In this document: one piece after another, positions 25,216-33,802 of the stretch
Position numbering within the stretch: position 1 is the stretch's first letter
Layout: every line of letters starts with the position of its first letter
Source of the DNA: G963676095 sp963676095
GTDB taxonomy: Bacteria; Bacteroidota; Bacteroidia; Bacteroidales; Prolixibacteraceae
NCBI GenBank assembly: GCA_963676095.1
Contig: OY781040.1
Coordinates: 7,068,001-7,132,000 of the forward strand
Length of the DNA stretch: 64,000 bases
Reading direction: 5' to 3'
The notes under the pieces: generated by a model
Database searches by the model: none
The model's input: only the letters and a program-made list of their open reading frames with translations
What the model was told of the DNA's origin: nothing
Position numbers and translations under genes: made by a program

Positions 25216-26409
25216 TTAAACAGAAGGAGTCTCTCTTCTAACAAAAAATGAAACTCCCAGAATATAGAGCATACATACCCCAATGACGGATATACTTGCC
25301 AGAGGGCCAAGGACAGTACTAATAAAACCCACGATCACGGGAATGATTGCCCCTCCGGATACAGCCATAATTAGTAAACCCGAAATTTCATTGGCACGGT
25401 CTGGCATCCGGTCCAGCGCCAGGGAAAAAATAATCGGGAACATGTTACCGATGCCGAGGCCTGTTATAAATACAGAAACAAAGGCAACAGTATTACTGGG
25501 GGACAGAAATATACCCACTACTCCCAGAAGGGAGACCAACGTCGTCAACAATAAAAAAGTTTTAGGTTTTATCCAGTTCAGAATAATTGCCCCCAGAAGA
25601 CGTGAAGCTGTTTCTCCCGCAAAAAACAAACTGATACCGATAACAGCCAGTTCAAGAGTAACCCCGTACCTTGAGGTTAAAACATTGGCAATATTGGTAT
25701 TAATCGCTACTTCTGAGCCGACTATCAGGAATATAGACAAAGCCATCAAAGCGATAAAACGATTCTTCAGCAACCCAAAACAGGACGCAAAAGAAGCAGC
25801 TTTATGCCCGGGTGCCGATTCCCTGATCGGCGTCACCGAAAGCCAAAAAGCAGACAGCAACGACGTGATGCCATAAACGGCAAATACAAGCTTCCAGTTT
25901 CCAAAATGTTCCGCCATAAACGTCGTGATGAGTGGCCCGGAGAATGAAATGACGGCTTTGATAAACTGAGAAGTACTCATAGAGCTGGCCAGCTTTTCCG
26001 GTGAAGTTACATCCTGTAGCAAAGGATTGGCAGACACCTGCATGACGGTATTTCCAATGCCGAGGAGGATAAAGGAAGCAAACATCATGGCGAAGGAATA
26101 ATGAAGAAACGGAAGGCCCAGCCCGATGGCCTGGATAACCATTCCCGCATTCAACATATTCCGCTTCCCGATCTTATCCTGCAGAATACCGGCAGGTACG
26201 GAAAGGACAAAAAACCAAAGCAGGACCATCATCGGCAAAAACTGGGCAACAAAATTCGTCAGGCCGAAATCTTGTTTAACATATCCGGTAGCAACACCGA
26301 TAATATCGACAAATCCCATCACCAGAAAGGACATAAAAACAGGAAGTAACTTCTTCAATCCGCTATCAGAGTTTTTCACAATATTAAATTTAATTGGTTT
26401 GTCAGGCAA
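25216..26409 (-). CDS. Sugar MFS transporter (FucP-like)
   Basis: A 397-residue, twelve-helix transporter. GILQDKIGKRNMLNAG is the loop 2-3 motif; GIGNTVMQVSANPLLQD and the second-half GLGIGNMFPIIFSLAL are typical of the FucP/glucose-galactose permease branch. Such proteins import monosaccharides or small glycosides by proton symport through the inner membrane. It is the last gene of the LacI-controlled run after the SIS and ROK genes, so it likely brings in the sugar that the ROK kinase phosphorylates. Confidence 0.85.
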   Translation of the reverse strand: MPDKPIKFNIVKNSDSGLKKLLPVFMSFLVMGFVDIIGVATGYVKQDFGLTNFVAQFLPMMVLLWFFVLSVPAGILQDKIGKRNMLNAGMVIQAIGLGLPFLHYSFAMMFASFILLGIGNTVMQVSANPLLQDVTSPEKLASSMSTSQFIKAVISFSGPLITTFMAEHFGNWKLVFAVYGITSLLSAFWLSVTPIRESAPGHKAASFASCFGLLKNRFIALMALSIFLIVGSEVAINTNIANVLTSRYGVTLELAVIGISLFFAGETASRLLGAIILNWIKPKTFLLLTTLVSLLGVVGIFLSPSNTVAFVSVFITGLGIGNMFPIIFSLALDRMPDRANEISGLLIMAVSGGAIIPVIVGFISTVLGPLASISVIGVCMLYILGVSFFVRRETPSV

Positions 26410-26466
26410 TTGATTAATTCCGGTTGATTATACGGGTACGGAATAAAGCCCATAATTATCCGGTTA

Positions 26467-27108
26467 TTACGATTCAAAAAAATAATTTTCCACCATCACA
26501 CACAGCGCATGGTAAACAGGCAGATGAAGTTCCTGGACAGAAGCAGTCCGTCGCTCCGGCACATTGATCAGCACATCGCAACAGGATCTCATTTTTCCGC
26601 CTGTTTCACCGGTTAAACCGATTACTTTCAGGTCTTTTGCTTTTGCTGTAATCAAAGCATCGATCACATTTTGTGAATTTCCGGAACTGCTTATTCCTAT
26701 CAGAACGTCTCCGGCATTTCCGTATCCGATCACTTGCTGGGCAAAAATAAGGTTGGCATCAATATCATTCGAAACAGCCGTTATTAAAGCACTATGCGCA
26801 GTCAGCGATATGGCGGGCAGTCCCTGTTGGAATTTTCCGGCAAGATAAATTCCCCGTTCCCCTCCGTTTTCAGACAAGCGTTTTTTTAATTCTGAGGAAA
26901 GAGGCCTTTTCTTTTCAAAACCTTTCATCAGTTCGCCCACGATATGATCCGAATCCGAGCAACTTCCCCCGTTCCCGCAGATTAATACTTTACCGCCTGC
27001 CGAGTAGCAGGCAATAAGGACTTCGGCTGCTTCTCCGATAACACCTTTCAAGTGTTCCAGTACCGGATATTTTTTGTAAAGTTCTTCTATTTCGTGTTGA
27101 TTATTCAT
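26467..27108 (-). CDS. SIS-domain phosphosugar isomerase (GmhA-like)
   Basis: A protein of about 213 residues with a sugar-isomerase fold: LICGNGGSCSDSDHIVGELMKGF is contained at about 40-62, with the phosphosugar-binding serines in GISSSGNSQNV and the C-terminal LHLPVYHALC. It resembles sedoheptulose-7-phosphate isomerase (GmhA) but carries a loop (residues 62-90, rich in K, R and E) also seen in other SIS proteins of the family. The start at 27108 leaves 10 bases after the ROK stop; ATG 27135 would overlap the ROK gene by 17 bases. Its setting with a sugar kinase and transporter points to catabolism of a hexose rather than heptose synthesis; this is inference. Confidence 0.82.
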   Translation of the reverse strand: MNNQHEIEELYKKYPVLEHLKGVIGEAAEVLIACYSAGGKVLICGNGGSCSDSDHIVGELMKGFEKKRPLSSELKKRLSENGGERGIYLAGKFQQGLPAISLTAHSALITAVSNDIDANLIFAQQVIGYGNAGDVLIGISSSGNSQNVIDALITAKAKDLKVIGLTGETGGKMRSCCDVLINVPERRTASVQELHLPVYHALCVMVENYFFES

Positions 27109-27118
27109 TTCGTGAACT

Positions 27119-28099
27119 TTAGATTTTGCTTCCATAAAGGGCCACCCCCAAGGCGGCATAATCGCCGACAGAATCACCCAGGGCAGCTGGTTTAATCGAG
27201 CAAACCGCCGTTGCAGAAGGGATTGCTTCCTGTTGAATTATTTTCCCGGCAATCGGTTTAAAAAGGTTCTCGTTCCGGGCGTAAACACTACCGATAACAA
27301 TACATTGCGGATTCAGGACATCAATCAGGATCGATAGTCCATATCCCAGGTGCTCTGCCGAAATCCGGATAATCTCGTTGGCAACAGGATCTCCGTTTTG
27401 AGCGGCAACAGCAACCATTTTTGTATCGATTTCATCAATCTGTTCAGGTGAAGAGCAAAAAGCAACAGGCTCGTTCTTTTTCAATTTATCGGAAACAACA
27501 GACCGGGCTAGCTGGGCAATTCCGCCACCGCTGCAAAAGCCCTCGAAAGAACCGGCTTTACCAAAACCGACAGGTCCGGTCTTTGCCAGACGAACGTGAC
27601 CGACTTCTCCTCCCAAATCGTTTGTGCCGCTATACAACCGTCCGTCCAGAATCAAACCGGCTCCCATTCCTGTACCGAAAGTCAAAAAAACCATGTTGGA
27701 GGTTCCCTTTCCTGCGCCAAAAATCCATTCAGCCAAGGCGCATGCATTCGCGTCGTTTTGAAGGAAAGCAGGAATCTTAAATTTATCAGCAAAAAGTTTA
27801 ACCACCGGTATTTCATCCCACCCCGGCAGATTCGGCGGGGAAAGAATTATTCCCCGGATGCTGTCGAGCGGTCCCCCGCAACTAATTCCAATTGAAGTGA
27901 CGTCATTAACAGTTATTCCATGAGTCACCAGCAAACTCTCAAGTTCTTCCTGTAACCGGGAGATCATTCGATAAGGATCCGGGTAGTCCCTGGTCTGCAA
28001 TACTTTTTTCCCGATAACGGACAGCTGATCGTCCTGCACTGTTTTACCCAAAATCACGGCACATTTTGTACCCCCTATGTCAATACCTGCTATAATCAT
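27119..28099 (-). CDS. ROK-family sugar kinase
   Basis: A 326-residue ROK protein: DIGGTKCAVILG (phosphate-binding loop), FLQNDANACALAEW (catalytic Asp in NDAN), TFGTGMGAGLI and GGEVGHVRL with the His-containing signature. The usual zinc motif with several cysteines is replaced by KAGSFEGFCSGGGIA, a variant found in a subgroup of ROK proteins. There is no helix-turn-helix, so it is a kinase rather than a repressor. It probably phosphorylates a hexose at C6 in the cytoplasm. It is translated with the downstream SIS gene. Confidence 0.88.
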   Translation of the reverse strand: MIIAGIDIGGTKCAVILGKTVQDDQLSVIGKKVLQTRDYPDPYRMISRLQEELESLLVTHGITVNDVTSIGISCGGPLDSIRGIILSPPNLPGWDEIPVVKLFADKFKIPAFLQNDANACALAEWIFGAGKGTSNMVFLTFGTGMGAGLILDGRLYSGTNDLGGEVGHVRLAKTGPVGFGKAGSFEGFCSGGGIAQLARSVVSDKLKKNEPVAFCSSPEQIDEIDTKMVAVAAQNGDPVANEIIRISAEHLGYGLSILIDVLNPQCIVIGSVYARNENLFKPIAGKIIQQEAIPSATAVCSIKPAALGDSVGDYAALGVALYGSKI

Positions 28100-28184
28100 T
28101 TTGTATACTATAAAATTGCTAATTCATAATTTTCTGAACCGGGCAGTCTTCGTCCTTACTTCCCCAATCTTTATTGGGTTCCGG

Positions 28185-28429
28185 CCCCATGATGGATTTC
28201 AGAAGAATGGTACCCCGAACACCAATCCCAATCGCTATCACCAGTATCTGGACTTACCTGGACCATACCAAAGGGCAGCAAGGCCCCGGGGTATGTATGC
28301 CAATGTGCATCAGTACCTATAAACGGATTGACATAAGCTGTTACCTGTTACCTCTTCCCTATTCTTGCCGCTGTTCATGCAGGAAGAAAGGCAGAACAAA
28401 ACTACACTGGTAAAGAAAAACTTCGTCAT
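28185..28429 (-). pseudogene. Decayed remnant of a GH92 glycosidase lipoprotein gene
   Basis: Minus-strand translation begins with a lipoprotein signal (MTKFFFTSVVLFCLSSC, start 28429) and then reads NREEVT. A tandem 7-bp duplication (TGTTACC on the plus strand at 28339-28345 and 28346-28352) shifts the frame. With one copy ignored, the frame continues as AYVNPFIGTDAHWHTYPG, ALLPFGMVQVSPDTGDSD, WDWCSGYH: the well-known GH92 N-terminus. A second frameshift follows and the homology ends at KSIMG near 28185. The rest of the roughly 700-residue enzyme is missing; the frame runs into unrelated sequence before the ROK start. The remnant sits directly after a LacI operator. Confidence 0.85.
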
Positions 28430-28450
28430 ATCCGCACTTTTATCAACTAC

Positions 28451-28466
28451 GCTAAACCGTTTTAGC
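28451..28466. promoter_or_regulatory. LacI-type operator 1 and overlapping promoter of the ROK-SIS-MFS unit
   Basis: GCTAAACC/GTTTTAGC is a 16-bp palindrome with one mismatch. On the minus strand the -7 match TATTTTTG (28473-28466) runs into it. The site lies between the lacI stop and the GH92 remnant, so it should control the remnant and the downstream kinase, isomerase and transporter genes. Confidence 0.7.
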
Positions 28467-28481
28467 AAAAATAGAAAAAAA

Positions 28482-29510
28482 TTAACTCCCGGTTGATTTT
28501 CTCGCAATAAAATTCGACTTTAGTATAACTTTTTTTGAAGGGTTACTTAATTTTCCTGTTTCAATCTCGTCCGTCAGTATCCTGACGGCTTTTCCCGCCA
28601 TTTCGGCGAGCGGTTGTGCTATAGCCGAAACAGGGGAATAGCAAACTTTGTAAAAATCAGGGTCATCAAAGCTCACCAGAGCAAAATCACCGGGGATATT
28701 AAAGCCCATTTCCATGATACATTCCAACCCCATCAATCCGATCTTGCTGGAAGAAAAAAGAAGTGCATCCATTTTACGCTCGCCAGATGTAAGCTTCATA
28801 ATAGCCTGATTGACATCTGTCTTATCGTGTGAAAAAGGCAATTTATAAACAAGATCATGCTCTGGTAAAAGGCCGGCATCATTCAAAGCGCCAAGGTAGC
28901 CTTCGGTTCGGTTGTGCATCGTAATCAGTTCATCATTTACAGTAAGAAAAGCAATTCTCCTGTAGCCTTTTTTTATAAGGTAATCTGTTGCTTTATAGGC
29001 AGCATCAAAATTATCGATGACAACATAATTCGATTCGATTTCAGGAAAATAACGGTCAACGAGGACATAGGGAATTTTGGTTTTCGCCAGGGCTTCTATC
29101 TGGGCACTGCTCCCGGGCGGCGGAGAAATGATAAAACCATCCACATGGCTTTTCATCAGCATTTCCAGTTGTCTTGCCGATTTTTCAATATTTTCATCCG
29201 AACTGCAGAAAACGATTTTATATCCTTTTTTGGAAGCTTCCCGTTCAATTTCGCGGCCCAACTTTCCAAAAAAAGGATTGGATATATCTGCAATAATCAA
29301 GCCGATGGTTTGGGTCTTTCCGGACCTAAGCCATTTCGCGATCTGATTAGGCTTATAATTCATATCCCTTGCCACATCCAGCACCTTTTTAGACATTTCC
29401 TCACTAATCCGGTGTTCCTTCCCCTTCCCGTTTAAGACGAAAGAAACAAGGGCTTTTGAGACCCCTACCCGATCTGCAATATCCTGAATCGATGCTTTCT
29501 TTGGTGGCAT
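28482..29510 (-). CDS. LacI-family transcriptional regulator
   Basis: A 342-residue protein with a LacI helix-turn-helix (SIQDIADRVGVSKALVSFVL, residues 7-26), hinge region NYKPNQIAKWLRSG and a periplasmic-binding-protein-like ligand domain starting TIGLIIADISNPFFG. The family binds palindromes with a central CG, matching the TTGCTAAAACG-type sites found in this window. It closes a run of four glycan-degrading genes and precedes the operator-bearing gap, so it most likely represses both flanking units until its sugar ligand binds. Confidence 0.92.
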   Translation of the reverse strand: MPPKKASIQDIADRVGVSKALVSFVLNGKGKEHRISEEMSKKVLDVARDMNYKPNQIAKWLRSGKTQTIGLIIADISNPFFGKLGREIEREASKKGYKIVFCSSDENIEKSARQLEMLMKSHVDGFIISPPPGSSAQIEALAKTKIPYVLVDRYFPEIESNYVVIDNFDAAYKATDYLIKKGYRRIAFLTVNDELITMHNRTEGYLGALNDAGLLPEHDLVYKLPFSHDKTDVNQAIMKLTSGERKMDALLFSSSKIGLMGLECIMEMGFNIPGDFALVSFDDPDFYKVCYSPVSAIAQPLAEMAGKAVRILTDEIETGKLSNPSKKVILKSNFIARKSTGS

Positions 29511-29553
29511 GTGCTATCCTTTTTCTTTAATTTATCTGCAATAATACATATTT

Positions 29554-31722
29554 CTATTTATTGTCGAAAGAAGGAGGAGCAATCTTTGTTCCCCATTTCA
29601 AATCGGGTTTACCAGAAAGGCTATACTCAATTGTGCCACCTTTTTCTATATCCGACCAGTTAATCCATGTATCTCCATATGACTTACCATTTAATTTCAC
29701 AGATTGAATGTAACAATTCTTGTCAGAACCACCACGGATCGTCAGCATACCCTCTTTAAGATGAAGTTTGATCAAAGGAAAACTTGGAGCATTCACCGAA
29801 AATCCACCAATTCCGGGTATTTCCGGGTAAAGTCCGATACAGGCAAAAACATACCACGATCCCATTGCCCCCAAATCATCATTCCCGGGCAATCCATCCT
29901 GCTTGCCCGAATATTGTTCATGAATAATGCGATGAACAATTAACTGCGTTTTATAAGGTTGCCCGGCCCAGTTATACGCCCATGGAATCCCAAAACTAGG
30001 CTCGTTTCCGCAGGCATACCAGTCATCGTCATATCCTGCATCCAGGCGACGGAATAACGTATCCAGCCGGGATTGAGCTTCCTGCTTTCCCCCGATGATA
30101 TCGATCAGCCCCTTAATATTGTATGGAACCATCCAGAAATAATTATTATAGGTCGATTCCCTGAAATCGTACTTTAAAGGAACCCAGCCTTCTTTCCGGC
30201 GCGATTGCAGCCATCCAGTTTCCGGGTTGTAAAGATTTCTCCAGGTCTGCGCCCGTTTCAGGTAAGTTTCTGCAACTACCGTGTCGTTGCAGGCATTCAA
30301 TGCAAAACGGGATATTGCAAAATCGGCCGATGTATATTCCAGTTGCATGGAGGCATAGCAAAAACCATTTTCCAAAAACATATCCAGGGCAGGCCGGGTA
30401 AGTTGTTTCTGGGAACGGGTTCCCGGGATTTCAGCTCCTCTTCGCATGATCTCAAGGACAGGACAGGGATCATAGTCTCTTGCGCCAAAAGCATAGGCAT
30501 TCGCAATCAGAATGGAAGTCGGGTCCCCCTGCATCACGCCGGTCTCGATATTGGCCAGTACCCAACGGGGAAAACCGCCACCTGACTGTTCTGCAAAATC
30601 AGCCAGGGAAACAACCACATCGGAGGCAAGCTCCGGGGCCAGCATGGTCATCAGTTGCACCTGGGTCCGGTAAGTATCCCAGTTACTGTAATTGGTATAT
30701 TGCTTTCTCTGCGCTTTATGCACTTTAAAGTCGGCCCCCATGTATTCCCCGTTTACATCGCTGCACACACTCGGATGGATCAGTGCCCTGTACAAATGCG
30801 TGTAAAACTGAGATACACGGTCCCCGTTTTCTCCTTTTACCTCGATTTTTCCTAGGTATTCGTTCCATTTACCGATAGCCTGACTCTTTACCAGATCAAA
30901 ATTCCAACCCGGATTTTCTGTTTTCAGGTTTTCCCGGGCATTCTCGATCGAGACATAAGATATCCCGATTTTATACCGGATCGTTTTTTGAGAACTGACG
31001 TCGAACGTGAAATACAAGCCTGAATTTTTTCCTTCGGCAAAAGTTGTTCCCGGTTTTAAACTGGCTCCCTTCCATGTTCCGGATGAAAGGACTTTCCCGT
31101 TAAACTCGGCCACGAAATAAACTTTGTAAGGAGCCGGTATCCCGCAAAAGTCCCCGCCATCAGAAAAACCTTCACAAGTATTTGGTCCTGTAATAACTGT
31201 GGTTGCTATGTTTACAGAAGTCCCTGCTACCCCGCCACCAATGATCACAGTCCCTTTTTCAACTCCCGGTGCATAGGTATAACGCGACATTCCGGTCCTT
31301 TCCGTAACCGTGAATTCAGCTTCTATTTTATCCTGAACGGTTGCAGTATAATAACCGGCAATGCCTTTCTCGTTGGAAATTTTAACGCCCAGATTGACAA
31401 TGCTGTCCGGAGAGACCGTTAGTTCTCCGTTCAACGGAAATGTCGGGAAGTTGCCTTCGTTCGAACACCCGGCCCCGCTCAGTTGATTAATGGAAAAACC
31501 AGTTCCCGGTGAAAAATAGGAACGCGTAAACTGGGCCATTCCAAAGGGATAAGAAGCCCCGGGATACAGATAACCGGATGTTAAACCATTTCCCTTTGTT
31601 CCAATCAGTGTGTTCACTTTTTCAGCATAATTTGCTGTTTTCTGAGCATTCAACATGGTACTGCACAAAAAAAACAGACAAGTTAGCCGTAATACCTTTC
31701 CAATTTTGTTTGTCATCTTCAA
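29554..31722 (-). CDS. GH92-family exo-alpha-mannosidase-like glycosidase (divergent)
   Basis: A 722-residue secreted protein with a signal peptide ending near MLNAQ. The N-terminal beta-sandwich begins VNTLIGTKGNGLTSGYLYPG and PFGMAQF; the (alpha/alpha)6 domain contains SNWDTYRTQVQLM, GNEPSFGIPWAYNW and GNDDLGAMGSWYVF. GH92 enzymes are calcium-dependent exo-alpha-mannosidases. Here GNEPS is followed by FG instead of the common HH and the first motif is altered, so this copy is from a divergent subgroup and its substrate may differ. It ends 43 bases before lacI and begins 1 base after the GH36 stop. Confidence 0.85.
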   Translation of the reverse strand: MKMTNKIGKVLRLTCLFFLCSTMLNAQKTANYAEKVNTLIGTKGNGLTSGYLYPGASYPFGMAQFTRSYFSPGTGFSINQLSGAGCSNEGNFPTFPLNGELTVSPDSIVNLGVKISNEKGIAGYYTATVQDKIEAEFTVTERTGMSRYTYAPGVEKGTVIIGGGVAGTSVNIATTVITGPNTCEGFSDGGDFCGIPAPYKVYFVAEFNGKVLSSGTWKGASLKPGTTFAEGKNSGLYFTFDVSSQKTIRYKIGISYVSIENARENLKTENPGWNFDLVKSQAIGKWNEYLGKIEVKGENGDRVSQFYTHLYRALIHPSVCSDVNGEYMGADFKVHKAQRKQYTNYSNWDTYRTQVQLMTMLAPELASDVVVSLADFAEQSGGGFPRWVLANIETGVMQGDPTSILIANAYAFGARDYDPCPVLEIMRRGAEIPGTRSQKQLTRPALDMFLENGFCYASMQLEYTSADFAISRFALNACNDTVVAETYLKRAQTWRNLYNPETGWLQSRRKEGWVPLKYDFRESTYNNYFWMVPYNIKGLIDIIGGKQEAQSRLDTLFRRLDAGYDDDWYACGNEPSFGIPWAYNWAGQPYKTQLIVHRIIHEQYSGKQDGLPGNDDLGAMGSWYVFACIGLYPEIPGIGGFSVNAPSFPLIKLHLKEGMLTIRGGSDKNCYIQSVKLNGKSYGDTWINWSDIEKGGTIEYSLSGKPDLKWGTKIAPPSFDNK

Positions 31723-33783
31723 CTAGTTTTTCTGAATTTTATATTTCAACAATAAAGAGCCGGGAGCTTCCTTTATATCCAAGATCAGTCCCTTAGCCAA
31801 TTCCTTGCCCGTTTTAAAAATAGTGCTTTTATCGTTATCGTTAAAAACGGCATACTCCGCATCGGGATTCAGTCCCTCCAGCTTGACAGACAAATGATCT
31901 GCAATATTGTCTTTCCTTCTGAAAGCCACCACAATTCCCGAATTATCCGAAGGTTTATTCATCTGATAAGCCAACCACACGTCGTCACCAGTCAAATCGC
32001 CCAATCCCGTGAGCGGATAATAATCTTCGTAAAAATAAGGACGCAATTCCTTAAACTCAGCGATACAGTTCTGCATTTCAGGGATCGACATATCCCGGTT
32101 GGTTAATTTCCAGTTCAGGACAACAGCGCTTCCCAGGCTCGACCGGAACGTGTAGGGATCGGTCTTGGTTACCCCGGTCCCGCTTAGCGGAAGGAAAAAG
32201 TTCAGCCCATAAGTATGACACTGGTAACCGTTTGGTTCGCCATAATCATAATCGGTCCGCCAAAGCGGAGCGCTGCGTGATATTGTTTCAAGGTCAAGCC
32301 GGCGTCCGCCGCTGGCACAATTATCAATCAACAGGTTTGGGAAACGGTCGAGCAAATAATCCCAATAGGCATATAATCCTTCTATATAGCGGATTTCTGT
32401 TATCCCTGTACGCCCGGGGGCATCATTTTTAGCCCAGAATGAAGCCGGGCGGATATTAAAATCCTGCCGGTAATAGTCAATCCCGCTTTTCTCAATAAAA
32501 TCGCCGATATATCCCGACAGCCACTTGCAGGCCTTCGGATTACCCAAGTTAAAAAGTTCATTATCCCCATTGCCGGGATCAGGAAGCATCCATTCCGGGT
32601 GTTCTTTGGCAAACATCGTATTTTTGTAAACCCGCTCCGGTTCGAACCAGACCATGAATTTCGCGACAACTTCATGCGCCACGTCAGAAATCGGCTTCAA
32701 TCCCAGGGGAAAGCGGGTTGAATCGGGCGTCCAGTTGCCAACATTCGTGGACCACTCACCACAACCGGTGTACCACCCTGCATCCAGCCAAAATACCTCG
32801 GGTGTGATTCCAAATTGCTTGTAGCGTTTAATCAGGGCGCAGGCAAATTCTTCCGTCAGGCAGGAATACTCGTTGCAAGGAAACGGATCGCCCCAGTTGA
32901 ACCCTCCGGACACCGGATATTCTGCAAACTTCCCGTCAATTTGGCGCGAATGATGGGCCAGCAGAAACCGGCGAAACAGATTCTGTCCGGCCATACGATC
33001 TTCATCTTTCCAGTAGAGCATGCAAATACTTGGCGTACGAATGGTTTCTCCCGGATAAAGGAAAAGCTTCATGGTTGCCATACCAGCTTTTAAATTGATC
33101 CCGTTCGTCTTCGTTTGTGCAATATCCGAAAACCAGGTCCCCGTCCATCCTATTGCTGATACGATTCCTGTATGGTCAGGCGATTCTATATTGAAAAAAG
33201 GGAATCCATTTGTATCAGAAGAGCGGCCCCCTGTTGGTTGCATGTGAATGGTTTCACCGACCTTAAGATCTGTAGATATTTGTTGAAAATCCGAACGTTT
33301 TGCATCACTTCCTTTAGCATGATAAAGTGTAAAAGCCCCTCCTGCTTTGCTTAATACCGTAAGATCGACAACATTTACCTGTTCAAGGGTCTGTGAATTT
33401 TTGTCTGATGTATTGGTAAAATTGATTACCCATTCCACTGCATTAAAATCCTTGAAGCCTTTGATATGGCAATCCATCTTCAACCTACTGACAGGATCGA
33501 GATAAGAAACACAGTATTTAATCACCCGAGGATCGTCGCTGTCTTCTTCGGACAAAGAATAATTCCATTTCCGGATAAATGATCCGGAAGCTTTTCCATC
33601 ATAAATAAATGAAAAAGGCGGAACTTTTCCTTTTGCAAAAGAGGAGGTGATCCATTTGCCGACATCTCCGGGTACAGATAGGTACTGGCTGCTTTGTGCA
33701 TGAGTGAAGATTACCAGCACAAACAAAAAGAAACCCGTTGCCAGGATCTTTTTTATCGGATATTTTCTAATTGTTGTATCCAT
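31723..33783 (-). CDS. Alpha-galactosidase, GH36-like (clan GH-D)
   Basis: A 686-residue protein with signal peptide (cleavage near FTHAQ). An N-terminal beta-sandwich is followed by a TIM barrel: GITPEVFWLDAGWY, KFMVWFEPERV, the nucleophile Asp in YYRQDFN (about residue 437), IDNCASGGRRLDLE with the acid/base Asp (about 492) and LWRTDYDYGEPNG. These are the motifs of GH36/GH27 enzymes. It releases terminal alpha-linked galactose or GalNAc from glycans in the periplasm. It lies within the LacI-controlled operon, tightly spaced with GH92 genes. Confidence 0.88.
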   Translation of the reverse strand: MDTTIRKYPIKKILATGFFLFVLVIFTHAQSSQYLSVPGDVGKWITSSFAKGKVPPFSFIYDGKASGSFIRKWNYSLSEEDSDDPRVIKYCVSYLDPVSRLKMDCHIKGFKDFNAVEWVINFTNTSDKNSQTLEQVNVVDLTVLSKAGGAFTLYHAKGSDAKRSDFQQISTDLKVGETIHMQPTGGRSSDTNGFPFFNIESPDHTGIVSAIGWTGTWFSDIAQTKTNGINLKAGMATMKLFLYPGETIRTPSICMLYWKDEDRMAGQNLFRRFLLAHHSRQIDGKFAEYPVSGGFNWGDPFPCNEYSCLTEEFACALIKRYKQFGITPEVFWLDAGWYTGCGEWSTNVGNWTPDSTRFPLGLKPISDVAHEVVAKFMVWFEPERVYKNTMFAKEHPEWMLPDPGNGDNELFNLGNPKACKWLSGYIGDFIEKSGIDYYRQDFNIRPASFWAKNDAPGRTGITEIRYIEGLYAYWDYLLDRFPNLLIDNCASGGRRLDLETISRSAPLWRTDYDYGEPNGYQCHTYGLNFFLPLSGTGVTKTDPYTFRSSLGSAVVLNWKLTNRDMSIPEMQNCIAEFKELRPYFYEDYYPLTGLGDLTGDDVWLAYQMNKPSDNSGIVVAFRRKDNIADHLSVKLEGLNPDAEYAVFNDNDKSTIFKTGKELAKGLILDIKEAPGSLLLKYKIQKN

Positions 33784-33802
33784 TAGTCTGTTTCGATTGA
33801 TT

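Noticed and set aside
25283..25876. 197-codon plus-strand frame
   Set aside because: It is antisense to the sugar transporter; long open antisense frames are common opposite membrane-protein genes.
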